A DNA stretch of 64,000 bases from Pelomonas sp. SE-A7 (GTDB lineage: Bacteria > Pseudomonadota > Gammaproteobacteria > Burkholderiales > Burkholderiaceae_C), in assembly GCF_030345705.1 (NCBI RefSeq), contig NZ_JAUASW010000001.1:3034711-3098710 (forward strand), read 5' to 3'. The notes beneath the pieces were generated by a model that was given only the letters and a program-made list of their open reading frames with translations, did no database searches and had not been told where the DNA came from. Made by a program: the position numbers and the translations under genes. This document shows, piece by piece, positions 8,316-17,629 of this stretch (position 1 is the stretch's first letter; each line of letters opens with the position of its first letter).

Positions 8316-9697
8316 GCCTCGGCCGCGAAGCGCTCTTCGATGTAGGCCAGCAGCAGGCGGATGGTCTGGGCCTCGCCGCCGACCGGACGGCCCGGGCGGG
8401 CCGTGTCGTTGGAGGCGTAGATGTCCAGGTGCAGCCAGTCCTGCGCGGCCGGGATGAAGTACTCCAGGAACAGGGCCGCGTTGATTGCACCGCCCTTGGG
8501 GCCCTTGCCGGTGTTGACGATGTCGGCGATGTCGCTCTGGATGCCCGGCTTGTAGGGCGCCCACAGCGGCAGGTGCCAGACCGGGTCGTCCAGCTTCAGG
8601 CCCAGGTCCACGAGGTCGCGTGCCTGGTCCATGTCGCGGCAGAACAGGGCCGGCAGTTCCGGGCCCAGGGCGATGCGGGCCGCGCCGGTCAGCGTGGCCA
8701 GGTCGATGATCAGCTCGGGCTTGCGCTCCACCGCATAGGCCAGGGCGTCGCACAGGATCACGCGGCCCTCGGCATCGGTATTGCCGATCTCGATGTGCAG
8801 GCCGGCGCGGGTCTTGAACACGTCGCCGGGGCGGTAGGCATTGCCGGCCACCGAGTTCTCGACCGCCGGGATCAGCAGCTGCAGCTGCACCGGCAGCTTC
8901 AGCGCCATGATCAGGGTGGCCAGGCCCAGAGCATTGGCAGCGCCGCCCATGTCCTTCTTCATCTGGCGCATGCCCTCGGGCGTCTTCAGGTCCACGCCGC
9001 CGGTGTCGAAGCAGACGCCCTTGCCGACCAGGGTCAGCTTGGGATGCTTGGCACTGCCCCAGTTCAGCTCAATCAGGCGCGGTGCCCGGTGGCTGGCGCG
9101 GCCGACCGCATGGATGGCCGGGAAGTTCTTCTTCAAGAGCGCGTCACCGACCACCTGGCTGAACTTGGCGCCATGCTGCTTGGCCACATGCTCGGCCGCC
9201 TTGGCCAGCTCTTCCGGGCCCATGTGCTCGGCCGGCGTGTTGACCAGGTCGCGGGTGGCGCTGATGGCCGTGGCCAGGGCCAGGCCACGCTGGGCCTCGG
9301 GCGAATCGGCCAGCACCAGGGTGGCAGCGGCGCGGCGGCGCGGCTTGTAGAGGTCGAAGTCGTAGGCACCCAGCTCCCAAGACAGGGCGGCCTGCTCGGC
9401 CGGCAACGAGAGGCCATCGTCGGCCAGTCGGTAGCTGCCTTCAGGCAAGGCCTTGGGCAGGCTGGAAAGCAGCCAGGGGCTGGCCACATGCTCGACGCCG
9501 GCGAACACCTGGCCGAGCTTGCCGTCGGCCGCAGGCACCAGGGCGTGGCTGTCGGCCTTGCCCTCGAAGCCGACGGCGGCCAGCCAGTTGCGGGTGGCGG
9601 CAGGCAGGCTAGGGGCCAGCGTCTTGAACAGGGCGCGGTCCACCACCGTGATGGCAATGGCGGCGGCAGGGGGGGACTTCTTCAGTTGGACCGACAT
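8312..9697 (-). CDS. Leucyl aminopeptidase family protein (M17 metallopeptidase)
   Basis: This 461-aa cytosolic peptidase carries the M17 signature NTDAEGR at 306-312. The metal-binding strand GKGVCFDTGG lies at 225-234, with Lys226 and Asp231 as likely ligands, and KKDMGGAANALG follows at about 247. The divergent N-terminal domain and the reading FDTGG instead of FDSGG place it with the shorter PepB-like branch rather than hexameric PepA of about 500 residues. It removes N-terminal residues from peptides using two metal ions. It converges on the GMC gene with a 4-base overlap of the ends. Confidence 0.9.
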   Translation of the reverse strand: MSVQLKKSPPAAAIAITVVDRALFKTLAPSLPAATRNWLAAVGFEGKADSHALVPAADGKLGQVFAGVEHVASPWLLSSLPKALPEGSYRLADDGLSLPAEQAALSWELGAYDFDLYKPRRRAAATLVLADSPEAQRGLALATAISATRDLVNTPAEHMGPEELAKAAEHVAKQHGAKFSQVVGDALLKKNFPAIHAVGRASHRAPRLIELNWGSAKHPKLTLVGKGVCFDTGGVDLKTPEGMRQMKKDMGGAANALGLATLIMALKLPVQLQLLIPAVENSVAGNAYRPGDVFKTRAGLHIEIGNTDAEGRVILCDALAYAVERKPELIIDLATLTGAARIALGPELPALFCRDMDQARDLVDLGLKLDDPVWHLPLWAPYKPGIQSDIADIVNTGKGPKGGAINAALFLEYFIPAAQDWLHLDIYASNDTARPGRPVGGEAQTIRLLLAYIEERFAAEA

Positions 9698-9778
9698 GGC
9701 TGCGGAGCGGGTATTTTTTAGAAGCCCGCATTGTCGCCCCGGCCCCAGGGGGCGGCCGACACCAAAGGTTTGGCCGCC

Positions 9779-10126
9779 TTAACTGCAGCTTTGCTGAAGC
9801 CGGGCCAGCAGGGCCTGGGCGGAGGGCGGCGCCGCGGCGGTGGCCGGAGCCTCGGCCAGGCTGGTCAGCAGGCGTTCGGCCGTGGCCAGCTGGGGTGTGA
9901 TCGGGCCCAGGAACTGCAAGCGGCTGCCCAGGCCGACCAGCAGGGTCGGAAAGGTTTCGACTTCCAGGTCGCCGATCAGCTCCTCGTCCTCCTCGATGTC
10001 CACCCAGACGAAGCGGGTCGCCGGGTAGCGGGCCCTGAGCTCGGCAAACACCTCGTGGTAGCTGTCGCAGACGCGACACCAGGCGGCACAGAGGCAGGCG
10101 ACCAGCGGGGCGGGGGTGGCTGTCAT
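9779..10126 (-). CDS. Thioredoxin-like protein with a CxxC active site
   Basis: The 115-aa product starts at ATG 10126. It has a thioredoxin fold with the active site AAWCRVCDSY near residue 18 and the cis-proline strand VETFPTLLV near residue 60. The motif CRVC differs from thioredoxin CGPC, so redox properties will differ. The C-terminus is an alanine-rich extension. There is no signal peptide, so it should act in the cytoplasm. The open frame continues to 10393, but that part overlaps a plus-strand gene and has no thioredoxin content. A GGCGGCC/GGCCGCC hairpin (9751-9778) follows the stop without a clear T-run. Confidence 0.8.
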   Translation of the reverse strand: MTATPAPLVACLCAAWCRVCDSYHEVFAELRARYPATRFVWVDIEEDEELIGDLEVETFPTLLVGLGSRLQFLGPITPQLATAERLLTSLAEAPATAAAPPSAQALLARLQQSCS

Positions 10127-10288
10127 GGTTTGCGCAAATGTAGCCCCAGGCCGGCGGGCCTCGGCGGAGCCGCCAAAGAATTGTTGCTGGACTGTCAACC
10201 TAGCCTTTGGCACTGGCGTTGTGCCCGTCAACGACCCGTCATGGGACCCCGCAAGAGGGACACGGGTCGGGGAAAAAGGGCAAATGCC

Positions 10289-10450
10289 ATGAAGTCTCAG
10301 CAACGTAGCAACGAACCGCAACCGCGCCGCATTCCGATGCCGGAATGGCAGAGCGACAAGGGCCGCAAGCACGAGGCCTTCGAGTCCGGCCACTTCGGAT
10401 GCGACCGCCGTAGCCAGGCCATGGCCCAGCGTTACGACCGCAAGCGCTGA
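10289..10450 (+). CDS. Small basic hypothetical protein, 53 aa
   Basis: This short frame starts at ATG 10289, encodes a charged protein opening MKSQQRSNEPQPRRIP and ending QRYDRKR, and is followed after 15 bases by a strong terminator. The isolated position, plausible leader and terminator argue for a real gene, although no family was recognised. It has no membrane segment and only one cysteine. Its basic ends and tyrosine/arginine content suggest a nucleic-acid or ribosome partner, but that is only a guess. Confidence 0.55.
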   Translation: MKSQQRSNEPQPRRIPMPEWQSDKGRKHEAFESGHFGCDRRSQAMAQRYDRKR

Positions 10451-10465
10451 ATTCCCCCGCCCCAG

Positions 10466-10497
10466 AACGGCGCACCAGACCGGTGCGCCGTTTTCAT
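10466..10497 (+). terminator. Rho-independent terminator
   Basis: An 11-bp perfect stem (AACGGCGCACC at 10466-10476 with 10482-10492) and a 5-base loop are followed by TTTTCATTT. It ends the 53-aa gene and, read on the other strand, lies just beyond the end of the SNF2 helicase gene. Confidence 0.88.
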
Positions 10498-10512
10498 TTC
10501 AGTCCCCACTGA

Positions 10513-13041
10513 CTAGAGCCTGGCCAGCGGCGCCAGCAGCAAGTCCAGGTCCTCGGCCGTGAACTTGGCCGCCCCGGCCTCATCGCTGCCCAGGACCTCC
10601 CCCGCCAGCGCCTTCTTGCGCGCTTGCAGCTCCAGCATCCGCTCCTCGATGCTGCCTTCCACCACCAGGCGATAGACGAACACCGGCCGGTCCTGGCCTA
10701 TGCGATGGGCGCGCGCCGAGGCCTGCTCCTCGACCGCCGGGTTCCACCAGGGGTCCAGGTGGACGACGGTGTCGGCCGCCGTCAGGTTCAGGCCCACGCC
10801 GCCGGCCTTGAGGCTGATCAGGAACAGCGGCACTTCGCCGGCCTGGAAGCGCTCGACCAGGCGCCCCCGCTCGCCAGCCGGCGTCGCCCCGGTCAGCTGC
10901 TGCCAGGGCAGACCCAGCTCATCCAGCTCGGCCGCCACCAGGTCCAGCATGCCGGTGAACTGGGAGAACAGCAGCACGCGGCGCCCTTCCTCCACCAGCC
11001 TCGGCAAGGTTTCAACGAGCCAGTCCAGCTTGGCCCGGCCCGGGTTGCCGCCGGCACCGCCGGGCAGCAGGCGCGGGTCGCAGCAGACCTGGCGCAGCTT
11101 CAGGAGCGCGTCCAGCACGGCGATGCGGGCGCCGTCGAAGCCCTGGCGCTCCAGGGCGCGCCGCACCTGCTTGTCGGCCGCCACCCGCACGCTTTCGTAC
11201 AGCTCGCGCTGGGTGCCTTCCAACGCCACGCGGGCGACCGTTTCGGTCAGCGGCGGCAACTCGGTCGCCACCTGGTCCTTGAGTCGGCGCAGGATGAAGG
11301 GCCGCAGCCGCTGGCGCAGCAGCTGGGCGCGCAGGGTTTCGCCGTTCTCTTCGATGGGCTTGCGCCAGCGCTTGGCAAAGCTGCGGGCATCGCCCAGGAA
11401 GCCGGGCATCAGGAAGTCGAACTGCGCCCAGAGTTCGCCCAGATGGTTCTCTATGGGCGTGCCGGTCAGGCACAGGCGGTGGCGCGCCTTGAGCCGGCGC
11501 AGCGCCTTGGCCGCCAGGCTGCCGGCGTTCTTGACCTGCTGGGCCTCATCCAGGATCAGCAGGTGCCAGGGCCGGGCCGCGAGGACCTCGATGTCGCGCC
11601 AGACCAGGGCATAGCTGGTCAGCACCAGGTCGGCCTCGGCCAGGCGGACGTGGTCTTCGTGGCGAGCCGGCCCGTGCAGGGTCACGACTCGCAGATCCGG
11701 CGCGATCCGCGCCGCCTCGGCCCGCCAGTTGAACAGCAGCGAGGTCGGCAACACGGCCAGGGCCGGGCGATCCAGCCGGCCGGCCTGCTTCTCGACCAGC
11801 AGATGGGCCAGGGTCTGGGCGGTCTTGCCCAGGCCCATGTCGTCGGCCAGGATGCCGGCCAGGCCCTGGGCGCGCAGATGCTGCAGCCAGGCCAGGCCCT
11901 CGAGCTGATAGGGCCGCAGCTGCAGACCGAGGCCGGCCGGCGCGGCAATGGCTGCGGGCGAGCCGGCCGCCCGCAGCCGCTCGGCCAGCTCGCGCAGGTC
12001 GGCATCGCCCTGGAACTGCCAGCCGGCGCGCCCGTCCAGCGCTTCGAGCCGGCTCGCTTCCCAGTCGGTCAGCGGCACACCGCCAGCGTCCTGGATATCA
12101 ATCAGCAGCTCGACCATGGCGCCCACCACGGCCTTGATGGGCGCCGCCTTGGCGATGATGCGACGGCCACCGGGCGCATGCAGCAGCACCTCGGCCTCGT
12201 CCGGCATGCTGGCGATGGCTTCGGGGCGCAACCAGCGGGCATCGCGGCGCAAGAGGTCGGCCACCAGCGGCGCCAGGTCCAGCATCTCACCCTCGATGTC
12301 CAGGCCCAGGCTCAGCAGCCAGGAGCCGCGCCGGCCTGAGCCGCCCATCTTCTCGACCCGGGCGGTGCAGGCGCCGGCCCGCACCGGCAGATGGGCCAGG
12401 CCCGGATGGAGCACGAGCTCCCATCCCAGTTCCTGCAGCCGCGGCAGCCGGGTCGCGCAGAACTCGCCGAACAGCGCTTCCTGGACCAGGGTCCAGGCCA
12501 GCGGCGCACAGGCTTCGGCCGCCGCCGGGTCGCGCCACTGCAGGCTTTCGGGCGCTACCGGCAGCAGGCCCGACTCCCACAGCTGGTCGCGCGCCTGGGC
12601 CTCGGCCACCAGGTCGCGATGCAACCAGAGTCCGGCCACTTGCTGGCGCGCTGCGGGGCGGCTGTTCAGAAGGCGGCGCGGTGCCGGCGTGGTCCAGGCA
12701 AAGCCGGCATCGTCGCCATAGGTCCAGTCCACCCAGGCCAGGGTCAGGTCGGCGCCGCGCGGGCCCATCGCCCCTTGCCGGGACAGTCCCAGCAGGCCAT
12801 CGCCCCGGCCCAGGGTGCGCAGCGTCAACCTCGGCCGGAAGCGCGCCGCCAGACCGGGCGCATCCTCGTGCAGCAGCAGGTCCAGCAGCTGGCCGGCCTG
12901 GGCCTGGTCCAGCTTGGGCAGCTCGCGCAGCTGGCTGCGGCTGACCTGGCGGCGCAGGGCGCCAGCCCATTGATGCAGGGCCTCTTTCTCGGGCGGGTCG
13001 GGCAGGTCGGCATCGTCACGCGGTGGGCACATGCCGCGCAT
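10513..13041 (-). CDS. SNF2/SWI2-family DEAD-like helicase
   Basis: I take the start at ATG 13041 (or 13032), giving 842 residues. The frame runs further upstream but that part is low-complexity and overlaps the next gene's leader. The ATPase core has Walker A in ADDMGLGKTAQT near residue 400, the DEAQ box in LILDEAQQVKN near 498, LTGTPIENHLGELW, and a C-terminal helicase lobe ending in DPWWNPAVEEQASARAHRIG. The N-terminal 370 residues are the divergent domain seen in bacterial HepA-like/SNF2 proteins. These enzymes translocate on duplex DNA to move proteins; no partner is encoded nearby. The gene is divergent from 13095. Confidence 0.9.
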   Translation of the reverse strand: MRGMCPPRDDADLPDPPEKEALHQWAGALRRQVSRSQLRELPKLDQAQAGQLLDLLLHEDAPGLAARFRPRLTLRTLGRGDGLLGLSRQGAMGPRGADLTLAWVDWTYGDDAGFAWTTPAPRRLLNSRPAARQQVAGLWLHRDLVAEAQARDQLWESGLLPVAPESLQWRDPAAAEACAPLAWTLVQEALFGEFCATRLPRLQELGWELVLHPGLAHLPVRAGACTARVEKMGGSGRRGSWLLSLGLDIEGEMLDLAPLVADLLRRDARWLRPEAIASMPDEAEVLLHAPGGRRIIAKAAPIKAVVGAMVELLIDIQDAGGVPLTDWEASRLEALDGRAGWQFQGDADLRELAERLRAAGSPAAIAAPAGLGLQLRPYQLEGLAWLQHLRAQGLAGILADDMGLGKTAQTLAHLLVEKQAGRLDRPALAVLPTSLLFNWRAEAARIAPDLRVVTLHGPARHEDHVRLAEADLVLTSYALVWRDIEVLAARPWHLLILDEAQQVKNAGSLAAKALRRLKARHRLCLTGTPIENHLGELWAQFDFLMPGFLGDARSFAKRWRKPIEENGETLRAQLLRQRLRPFILRRLKDQVATELPPLTETVARVALEGTQRELYESVRVAADKQVRRALERQGFDGARIAVLDALLKLRQVCCDPRLLPGGAGGNPGRAKLDWLVETLPRLVEEGRRVLLFSQFTGMLDLVAAELDELGLPWQQLTGATPAGERGRLVERFQAGEVPLFLISLKAGGVGLNLTAADTVVHLDPWWNPAVEEQASARAHRIGQDRPVFVYRLVVEGSIEERMLELQARKKALAGEVLGSDEAGAAKFTAEDLDLLLAPLARL

Positions 13042-13094
13042 TGTCCCCGTGCGAGCTCGCTGACAATCCGGCGGCGAACTGGAGGAAGAAGAAC

Positions 13095-14348
13095 TTGGCT
13101 GCTGTGCGATTCCTGGCGCGCTGGAGCGTGCGCCTGCTGCTCCTGGGCTTGCTGACCCTCGTGATCCTGGCCCTGCTGGCCGTGCAGACCGAACCCAGCG
13201 TGCCGGTACGGGCATCGACCTCGGCCGCCGATCTCGACGCCGCCCGCGCCCTGCTGCGCCGGGCCGATCCGCGTCAGGGGCCGCTGGGTCGCTCACGGGT
13301 GCTGGTGGCCAGCGAGCGCGAGCTGGACCTGATGCTGAACTACGCGGTCCGCCACGGTGGCCTGGGTGCCAGCGAGCTGAAGATCGAGCAGGGTGAGCTG
13401 CGCGCCCGCCTCAGCCGTCCGCTGGTCGGCCTGTGGCTGAACCTGGAACTGCGCCTGGCCCAGGGCCCCGGCCTGCCAGACATCGCCGGCGGCCGGCTGG
13501 GCCGCTTGCCCTTGCCCCGGCCGCTGCTGCGCTACGTCGCGTTCCGGTTGCTGGAGCGCTACAGCGCCGTCGCCGGCTTCCAGCTGGCCGGCGACCTGGT
13601 CCAGCGGGTCGAATTCCAGCCGCAGCGCGCCCTGCTGGTCTATGTCTGGCAGGCCGACAGCACACAGCGAGCGCTGGCCAGCCTCGTCCCAGCAGCGCTG
13701 CGGCAGCGCGCCCATGTCTACTGGAACCTGGTCCAGCGGCAGTTGCCACCCGGCTATGAGTTCCGGCCCGTGGTTGAGGTTTTGCCCCAGCTGGCGGCCG
13801 AAGCCTTGAAACGCGCGGCCGACAGCGATGAAGACCTGAGCCAGGAAAGCCGCGCCCTGCTGATGGCCCTGGCCATGCACGCCACCGGCCGCGGCCCGTC
13901 CACGCTGCTGCCGGGCACCGGAGACTGGGCCTCCGCCAGCCCGACCTGGCTGGCTTTTGTCGGCCGCCAGGATTTCGGCCAGCATTTCCTGATCTCGGCC
14001 GCGCTGGCCTGCGAAGCCGGCGGCCCGTTGGCCGACGCGATCGGCCTGCAGAAAGAACTGGCCGACGCCCGCGACGGCAGCGGCTTCAGCTTCAACGACA
14101 TTGCGGCCGACCGCGCCGGCAGCCGCTTCGGCAGCTGGGCCCGGCAGCGGCCGCGCGAATTCCTGCAGACGCTGGCGGCCGGCGTTGTGGAGACACAACT
14201 ATTCCCCCCAGTGGCGGATCTGCCCGAGTTCCTGCACGAAAAGGACTTCCGCCGGCGCTATGGCGGTCCGGGCGCCCCGGCCTACCGCCAGATGATGGAA
14301 GAAATCGAGCACCGCCTGCAGGCCTTGCCCCTGGGCGCCCCGGGCTGA
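13095..14348 (+). CDS. Membrane-anchored protein of unknown function
   Basis: The likely start is TTG 13095, about ten bases after a GGAGG site at 13080-13084; a GTG at 13104 is the alternative. The 417-aa product has an N-terminal membrane helix (about 12-33) that places the rest in the periplasm. The body has repeated LLRRADPRQG- and ELDLMLNYAVRHG-type segments and a C-terminal half (from about 240) rich in short helices. I know similar unnamed proteins in gamma- and betaproteobacteria but no function. It stands alone, divergent from the helicase. Confidence 0.75.
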   Translation: MAAVRFLARWSVRLLLLGLLTLVILALLAVQTEPSVPVRASTSAADLDAARALLRRADPRQGPLGRSRVLVASERELDLMLNYAVRHGGLGASELKIEQGELRARLSRPLVGLWLNLELRLAQGPGLPDIAGGRLGRLPLPRPLLRYVAFRLLERYSAVAGFQLAGDLVQRVEFQPQRALLVYVWQADSTQRALASLVPAALRQRAHVYWNLVQRQLPPGYEFRPVVEVLPQLAAEALKRAADSDEDLSQESRALLMALAMHATGRGPSTLLPGTGDWASASPTWLAFVGRQDFGQHFLISAALACEAGGPLADAIGLQKELADARDGSGFSFNDIAADRAGSRFGSWARQRPREFLQTLAAGVVETQLFPPVADLPEFLHEKDFRRRYGGPGAPAYRQMMEEIEHRLQALPLGAPG

Positions 14349-14459
14349 CACCTGGGCGACACGAAGTACCCCGCCCGGCTGTCAAGCCGCGGATCGCGGG
14401 GGTGTTGTCCGAAAGTAACTACCAGTCGTTGTTATTGGGATTCACCCTGACGGGGGGTG

Positions 14460-14525
14460 GAGCGGCCTTCGCGAAAAATCGGCCGCTCGCGTGTCTGTGA
14501 CTAATAGGACATGAACCTAGTCACA
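14460..14525 (+). promoter_or_regulatory. Two inverted repeats in the leader of the TonB receptor gene
   Basis: GAGCGGCC (14460-14467) pairs with GGCCGCTC (14481-14488), and TGTGACTA (14496-14503) pairs with TAGTCACA (14518-14525). Both lie in the 212-base gap before the receptor start at 14561. The first looks like an RNA hairpin and the second like an operator or a leader stem. No known regulator box was recognised. Confidence 0.45.
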
Positions 14526-14560
14526 GGGGCACACCCTTTTTCTTGATGGAGAGATCCTCT

Positions 14561-17542
14561 ATGAAACCAGCAAAGCGATCGTCGGCGCTGATGCGCCAAT
14601 CGATCCTCGCCGCTGCCGCCAGCCTGTGCATGGCCAGCGTGGCCATGGCCCAAAGTGCTGAAGGCTCGGTCTTCGGCCGTGCCAATGCAGGCACGACGGT
14701 GACCATCGTCAACCTTGAAACCGGCCTGAAGCGCCAAGTCACGGTGGATGCCGGCGGCGCCTTCAACGTCGGCAAGCTGCCCCCGGGCCGCTACCAGATC
14801 TCCGGCGACGGCCAGACTCGCGAAGTCCAGGTGAACGTCGGTACCGGTACCGAAGTGCGCCTGGGCGCCGAGTCGCTGGAGCGCGTCGACGTGGTCGGTT
14901 CGCGTCTGCGCACCACCATCGACGTGTCCAGCGTCGAAAGCAACACCGTGCTGACCGCCAAGCAGATCGAAGCCCTGCCGGTGGCCCGCAGCGTCAACGC
15001 CGTGGCCCTGCTGGCCCCGGGCGTGGTGGCTGGCGACGCCGGCATCGGCGACGGCACCCTGCCTTCGTTCAGCGGCGCTTCGGTGGCCGAGAACGGCTAC
15101 TTCATCAACGGCCTCGACGTCACCAACATCCGCAACTTCACGTCCTACGCGCGCCTGCCGTTCGACGCGATTGCACAGCAACAGATCAAGTCGGGCGGCT
15201 ACGGCGCCGAGTTCGGTCGCTCGCTGGGCGGCGTGGTCAACCTGGTGTCCAAGCGCGGTACCAACGAGTGGAAGTCGGGCGTCTCGGTCTACTTCGAGCC
15301 CTCGGCCATGCGCTCGTCCGGCACCGACGTTCTGGACAAGGAACCCGATCGTCCGAACGCCTACTACCTGTTCCAGTCGGCCAACACCCGTTCGTCGACC
15401 AACTACAACCTGTATGCCGGCGGTCCGATCATCAAGGACAAGCTGTTCGTCTTCGGCCTGATCGAAGGTCGCAACACCAAGACCGAGACCTACGGCACGA
15501 CCCAGAGCACGATCACCCAGAACACCCGCCCGAACAGCATGATCAAGGTCGACTTCACGCCGACCGATGACCATCGCTTCGAGCTGACGGCGATCGATAC
15601 CAAGGGCGAGGTCGAGTACACCGACTTCAAGAACGCCAAGAACTACAGCCTGACGCACGACGGCGCCGGTGCCAAGAGCAAGCTCAAGGGCGGCGGCGAC
15701 GTCGGCATCCTGCGCTACACCGGCTACATGACCGACAGCCTGACGGTGTCGGCCCTGTACGGCCGCGTCAACGACTACGTGCCGGTCTGGTCCGGTGCCC
15801 GTACCGGCGGTGCCGAGTGCCCGACCGTCTTCGAAGTCGGTGCCCTGCAAGCCCTGGGCTGCTGGGTCGAACCCTTCCCGGGCACGCCGGGCCGCGACCC
15901 GCTGGCTCCGCCTGACCGCGACCTGCGCGTCAACTCGCGTCTGGACCTCGAGTACAACTGGGGCACCCACACCATCCGCGCCGGCATGGACAACGTGAAG
16001 TTCACGTCCTGGCAAGCCGGTGGTTCGGCCTACTCGGGCGGCCAGTACTGGCGCTACTTCGTCACTCCGGCAGCCGGTGGTTCGGTCGCCGGCGTGGTGC
16101 TGCCGGGCAACACGCCCTACGTTCGTCTGCGTACCTCGGACCAGACCAGCGGTAGCTACGACCTGACCAACAACACGATCTACGCCGAAGACAGCTGGCA
16201 GGCCACCAAGAACCTGCTGCTGTACGGTGGTGTGCGTGCCGAGTCGTTCGACAACATGAACAGCGCCGGCGTCAGCTTCATCAAGGCTGACAACCTGATC
16301 GCTCCGCGTCTGGGCTTCGCCTGGAACATGAACGGCGACTCGTCGATGAAGCTGTACGGCAATGCCGGCCGCTACTACATCCCGGTGGCGTCGAACACCA
16401 ACATCCGCGCCACCCGCGCCGAGTCCAGCATCGAAGCGTTCTACCGCTATACCGCGCGTGACGCCAAGACGGGCGCTCCGACGGGCATCACGCAGATCGG
16501 CACGACGACGGTGAACCAGGACGGCCGCCAGCCGGATCCGCGCACCATCGCCGCGACCAACCTGAACCCGATGAGCCAAGACGAATTCATCCTGGGCTTC
16601 CAGAAGATGATCGCCAAGGGCTGGACGGCAGGCGTCAAGGGCACGTACCGCGTGGTCCAGAACGGCATGGACGACTTCTGCGGCCACTATCCGATGGTCA
16701 ACTGGGCCAAGGACAACGGCAAGACGAAGTTCGACTCGCACACGCTGGCTCCCTGCCTGATGGTCAACCCTGGCAATGACGTCAGCGTGGCCATGGACGT
16801 GGAGAACAACGGCACTTACAGCGTCGTGACGATCCCGGCCAAGTACTTCAACCTCGCCAAGTACGAGCGCAAGTACTCCGCCCTGGAACTGAGCCTGGAA
16901 AAGCCCTTCGACGGCAAGTGGGGCATGAACGCCTCCTACGTCTACTCGAAGAGCAAGGGCACGGCTGAAGGCTATGTGCAGTCGACCCTGAACCAGGAAG
17001 ACGCCGGCCTGACCCAGGACTTCGACTTCGGCTCGTTCACCGACGGCGCCTACGGCTACCTGCCGAACGACCGCCGCCATGTGCTGAAGATCTTCGGCAA
17101 CTACGCGGTGACGGACGAGATCCGCATGGGCTTCAACGCCACGATGTCCTCGGGTCGTCCGTACAGCTGCATCGGCTTCGTGCCGAAGACGGTGCCGGAC
17201 TACGACGAGACCTGGAAGTCGAGCCCGTCGTCGTACTACTGCCGCAGCAGCACGACCACCGTGTCGCTGGTGCCGCGCGGTTCGGCCGGCCGCACGCCGT
17301 GGAGCACCCAGCTGGACATGCAGCTGGCCTACACGCCGAAGTGGGCTTCCAACAAGCTGACGCTGCAAGCTGACGTGTTCAACCTGCTGAACTCGCAGAA
17401 GCCGCTGGAGCTGAACGAAACCCGCGACTACGACCAGGCCACCGGCATCACCCCGCCGTACCGTCTGAACCAGAACTACCTGAGCCCCAGCCGGTTCCAG
17501 ACGCCGCGTTATGTGCGCCTGACCGCTCGCTACGAGTTCTGA
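14561..17542 (+). CDS. Oar-like TonB-dependent outer-membrane receptor
   Basis: The 993-aa precursor starts at ATG 14561 after a GGAGAG site. It has a signal peptide ending ASVAMAQ near residue 30. A carboxypeptidase-regulatory-like beta-sandwich (about 32-105) follows, then a plug domain with VDVVGSRLRTTIDVS and LPVARSVNAVALLAPGV, then a barrel ending in the aromatic YVRLTARYEF. This is the Oar/OmpA-related layout used for uptake of peptides or glycans and for protein secretion. No TonB box was seen with certainty. It is a single gene with its own terminator, and codon choice is strongly biased, suggesting high expression. Confidence 0.9.
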   Translation: MKPAKRSSALMRQSILAAAASLCMASVAMAQSAEGSVFGRANAGTTVTIVNLETGLKRQVTVDAGGAFNVGKLPPGRYQISGDGQTREVQVNVGTGTEVRLGAESLERVDVVGSRLRTTIDVSSVESNTVLTAKQIEALPVARSVNAVALLAPGVVAGDAGIGDGTLPSFSGASVAENGYFINGLDVTNIRNFTSYARLPFDAIAQQQIKSGGYGAEFGRSLGGVVNLVSKRGTNEWKSGVSVYFEPSAMRSSGTDVLDKEPDRPNAYYLFQSANTRSSTNYNLYAGGPIIKDKLFVFGLIEGRNTKTETYGTTQSTITQNTRPNSMIKVDFTPTDDHRFELTAIDTKGEVEYTDFKNAKNYSLTHDGAGAKSKLKGGGDVGILRYTGYMTDSLTVSALYGRVNDYVPVWSGARTGGAECPTVFEVGALQALGCWVEPFPGTPGRDPLAPPDRDLRVNSRLDLEYNWGTHTIRAGMDNVKFTSWQAGGSAYSGGQYWRYFVTPAAGGSVAGVVLPGNTPYVRLRTSDQTSGSYDLTNNTIYAEDSWQATKNLLLYGGVRAESFDNMNSAGVSFIKADNLIAPRLGFAWNMNGDSSMKLYGNAGRYYIPVASNTNIRATRAESSIEAFYRYTARDAKTGAPTGITQIGTTTVNQDGRQPDPRTIAATNLNPMSQDEFILGFQKMIAKGWTAGVKGTYRVVQNGMDDFCGHYPMVNWAKDNGKTKFDSHTLAPCLMVNPGNDVSVAMDVENNGTYSVVTIPAKYFNLAKYERKYSALELSLEKPFDGKWGMNASYVYSKSKGTAEGYVQSTLNQEDAGLTQDFDFGSFTDGAYGYLPNDRRHVLKIFGNYAVTDEIRMGFNATMSSGRPYSCIGFVPKTVPDYDETWKSSPSSYYCRSSTTTVSLVPRGSAGRTPWSTQLDMQLAYTPKWASNKLTLQADVFNLLNSQKPLELNETRDYDQATGITPPYRLNQNYLSPSRFQTPRYVRLTARYEF

Positions 17543-17555
17543 TCTGCCGAACGCC

Positions 17556-17609
17556 GAGGCCCCCGGGCCTCGGTCAAAGCAAAGGCCGCCCCTCGGGGCG
17601 GCCTTTTTC
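17556..17609 (+). terminator. Rho-independent terminator after the TonB receptor
   Basis: A long perfect stem (AAAGGCCGCCCC at 17581-17592 with GGGGCGGCCTTT at 17595-17606) is followed by T residues. A weaker GAGGCCC hairpin lies just ahead of it. It can also end the convergent minus-strand SulP operon. Confidence 0.88.
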
Positions 17610-17629
17610 ATTGGGGCTTTCAGAGTCAA

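Noticed and set aside
9751..9778. Possible terminator after the thioredoxin-like gene
   Set aside because: The GGCGGCC/GGCCGCC arms enclose a long loop and no T-run follows; too weak to list as a terminator.
10127..10393. N-terminal extension of the thioredoxin-like frame
   Set aside because: It overlaps the 53-aa gene in another frame and has no thioredoxin-like content; ATG 10126 gives a normal domain.
14501..17629. Minus-strand open frame of more than 1000 codons opposite the TonB receptor gene
   Set aside because: It is a shadow of the high-GC codon bias of the real gene: no signal, no domain, Val/Gln/His-rich composition and no ribosome site.
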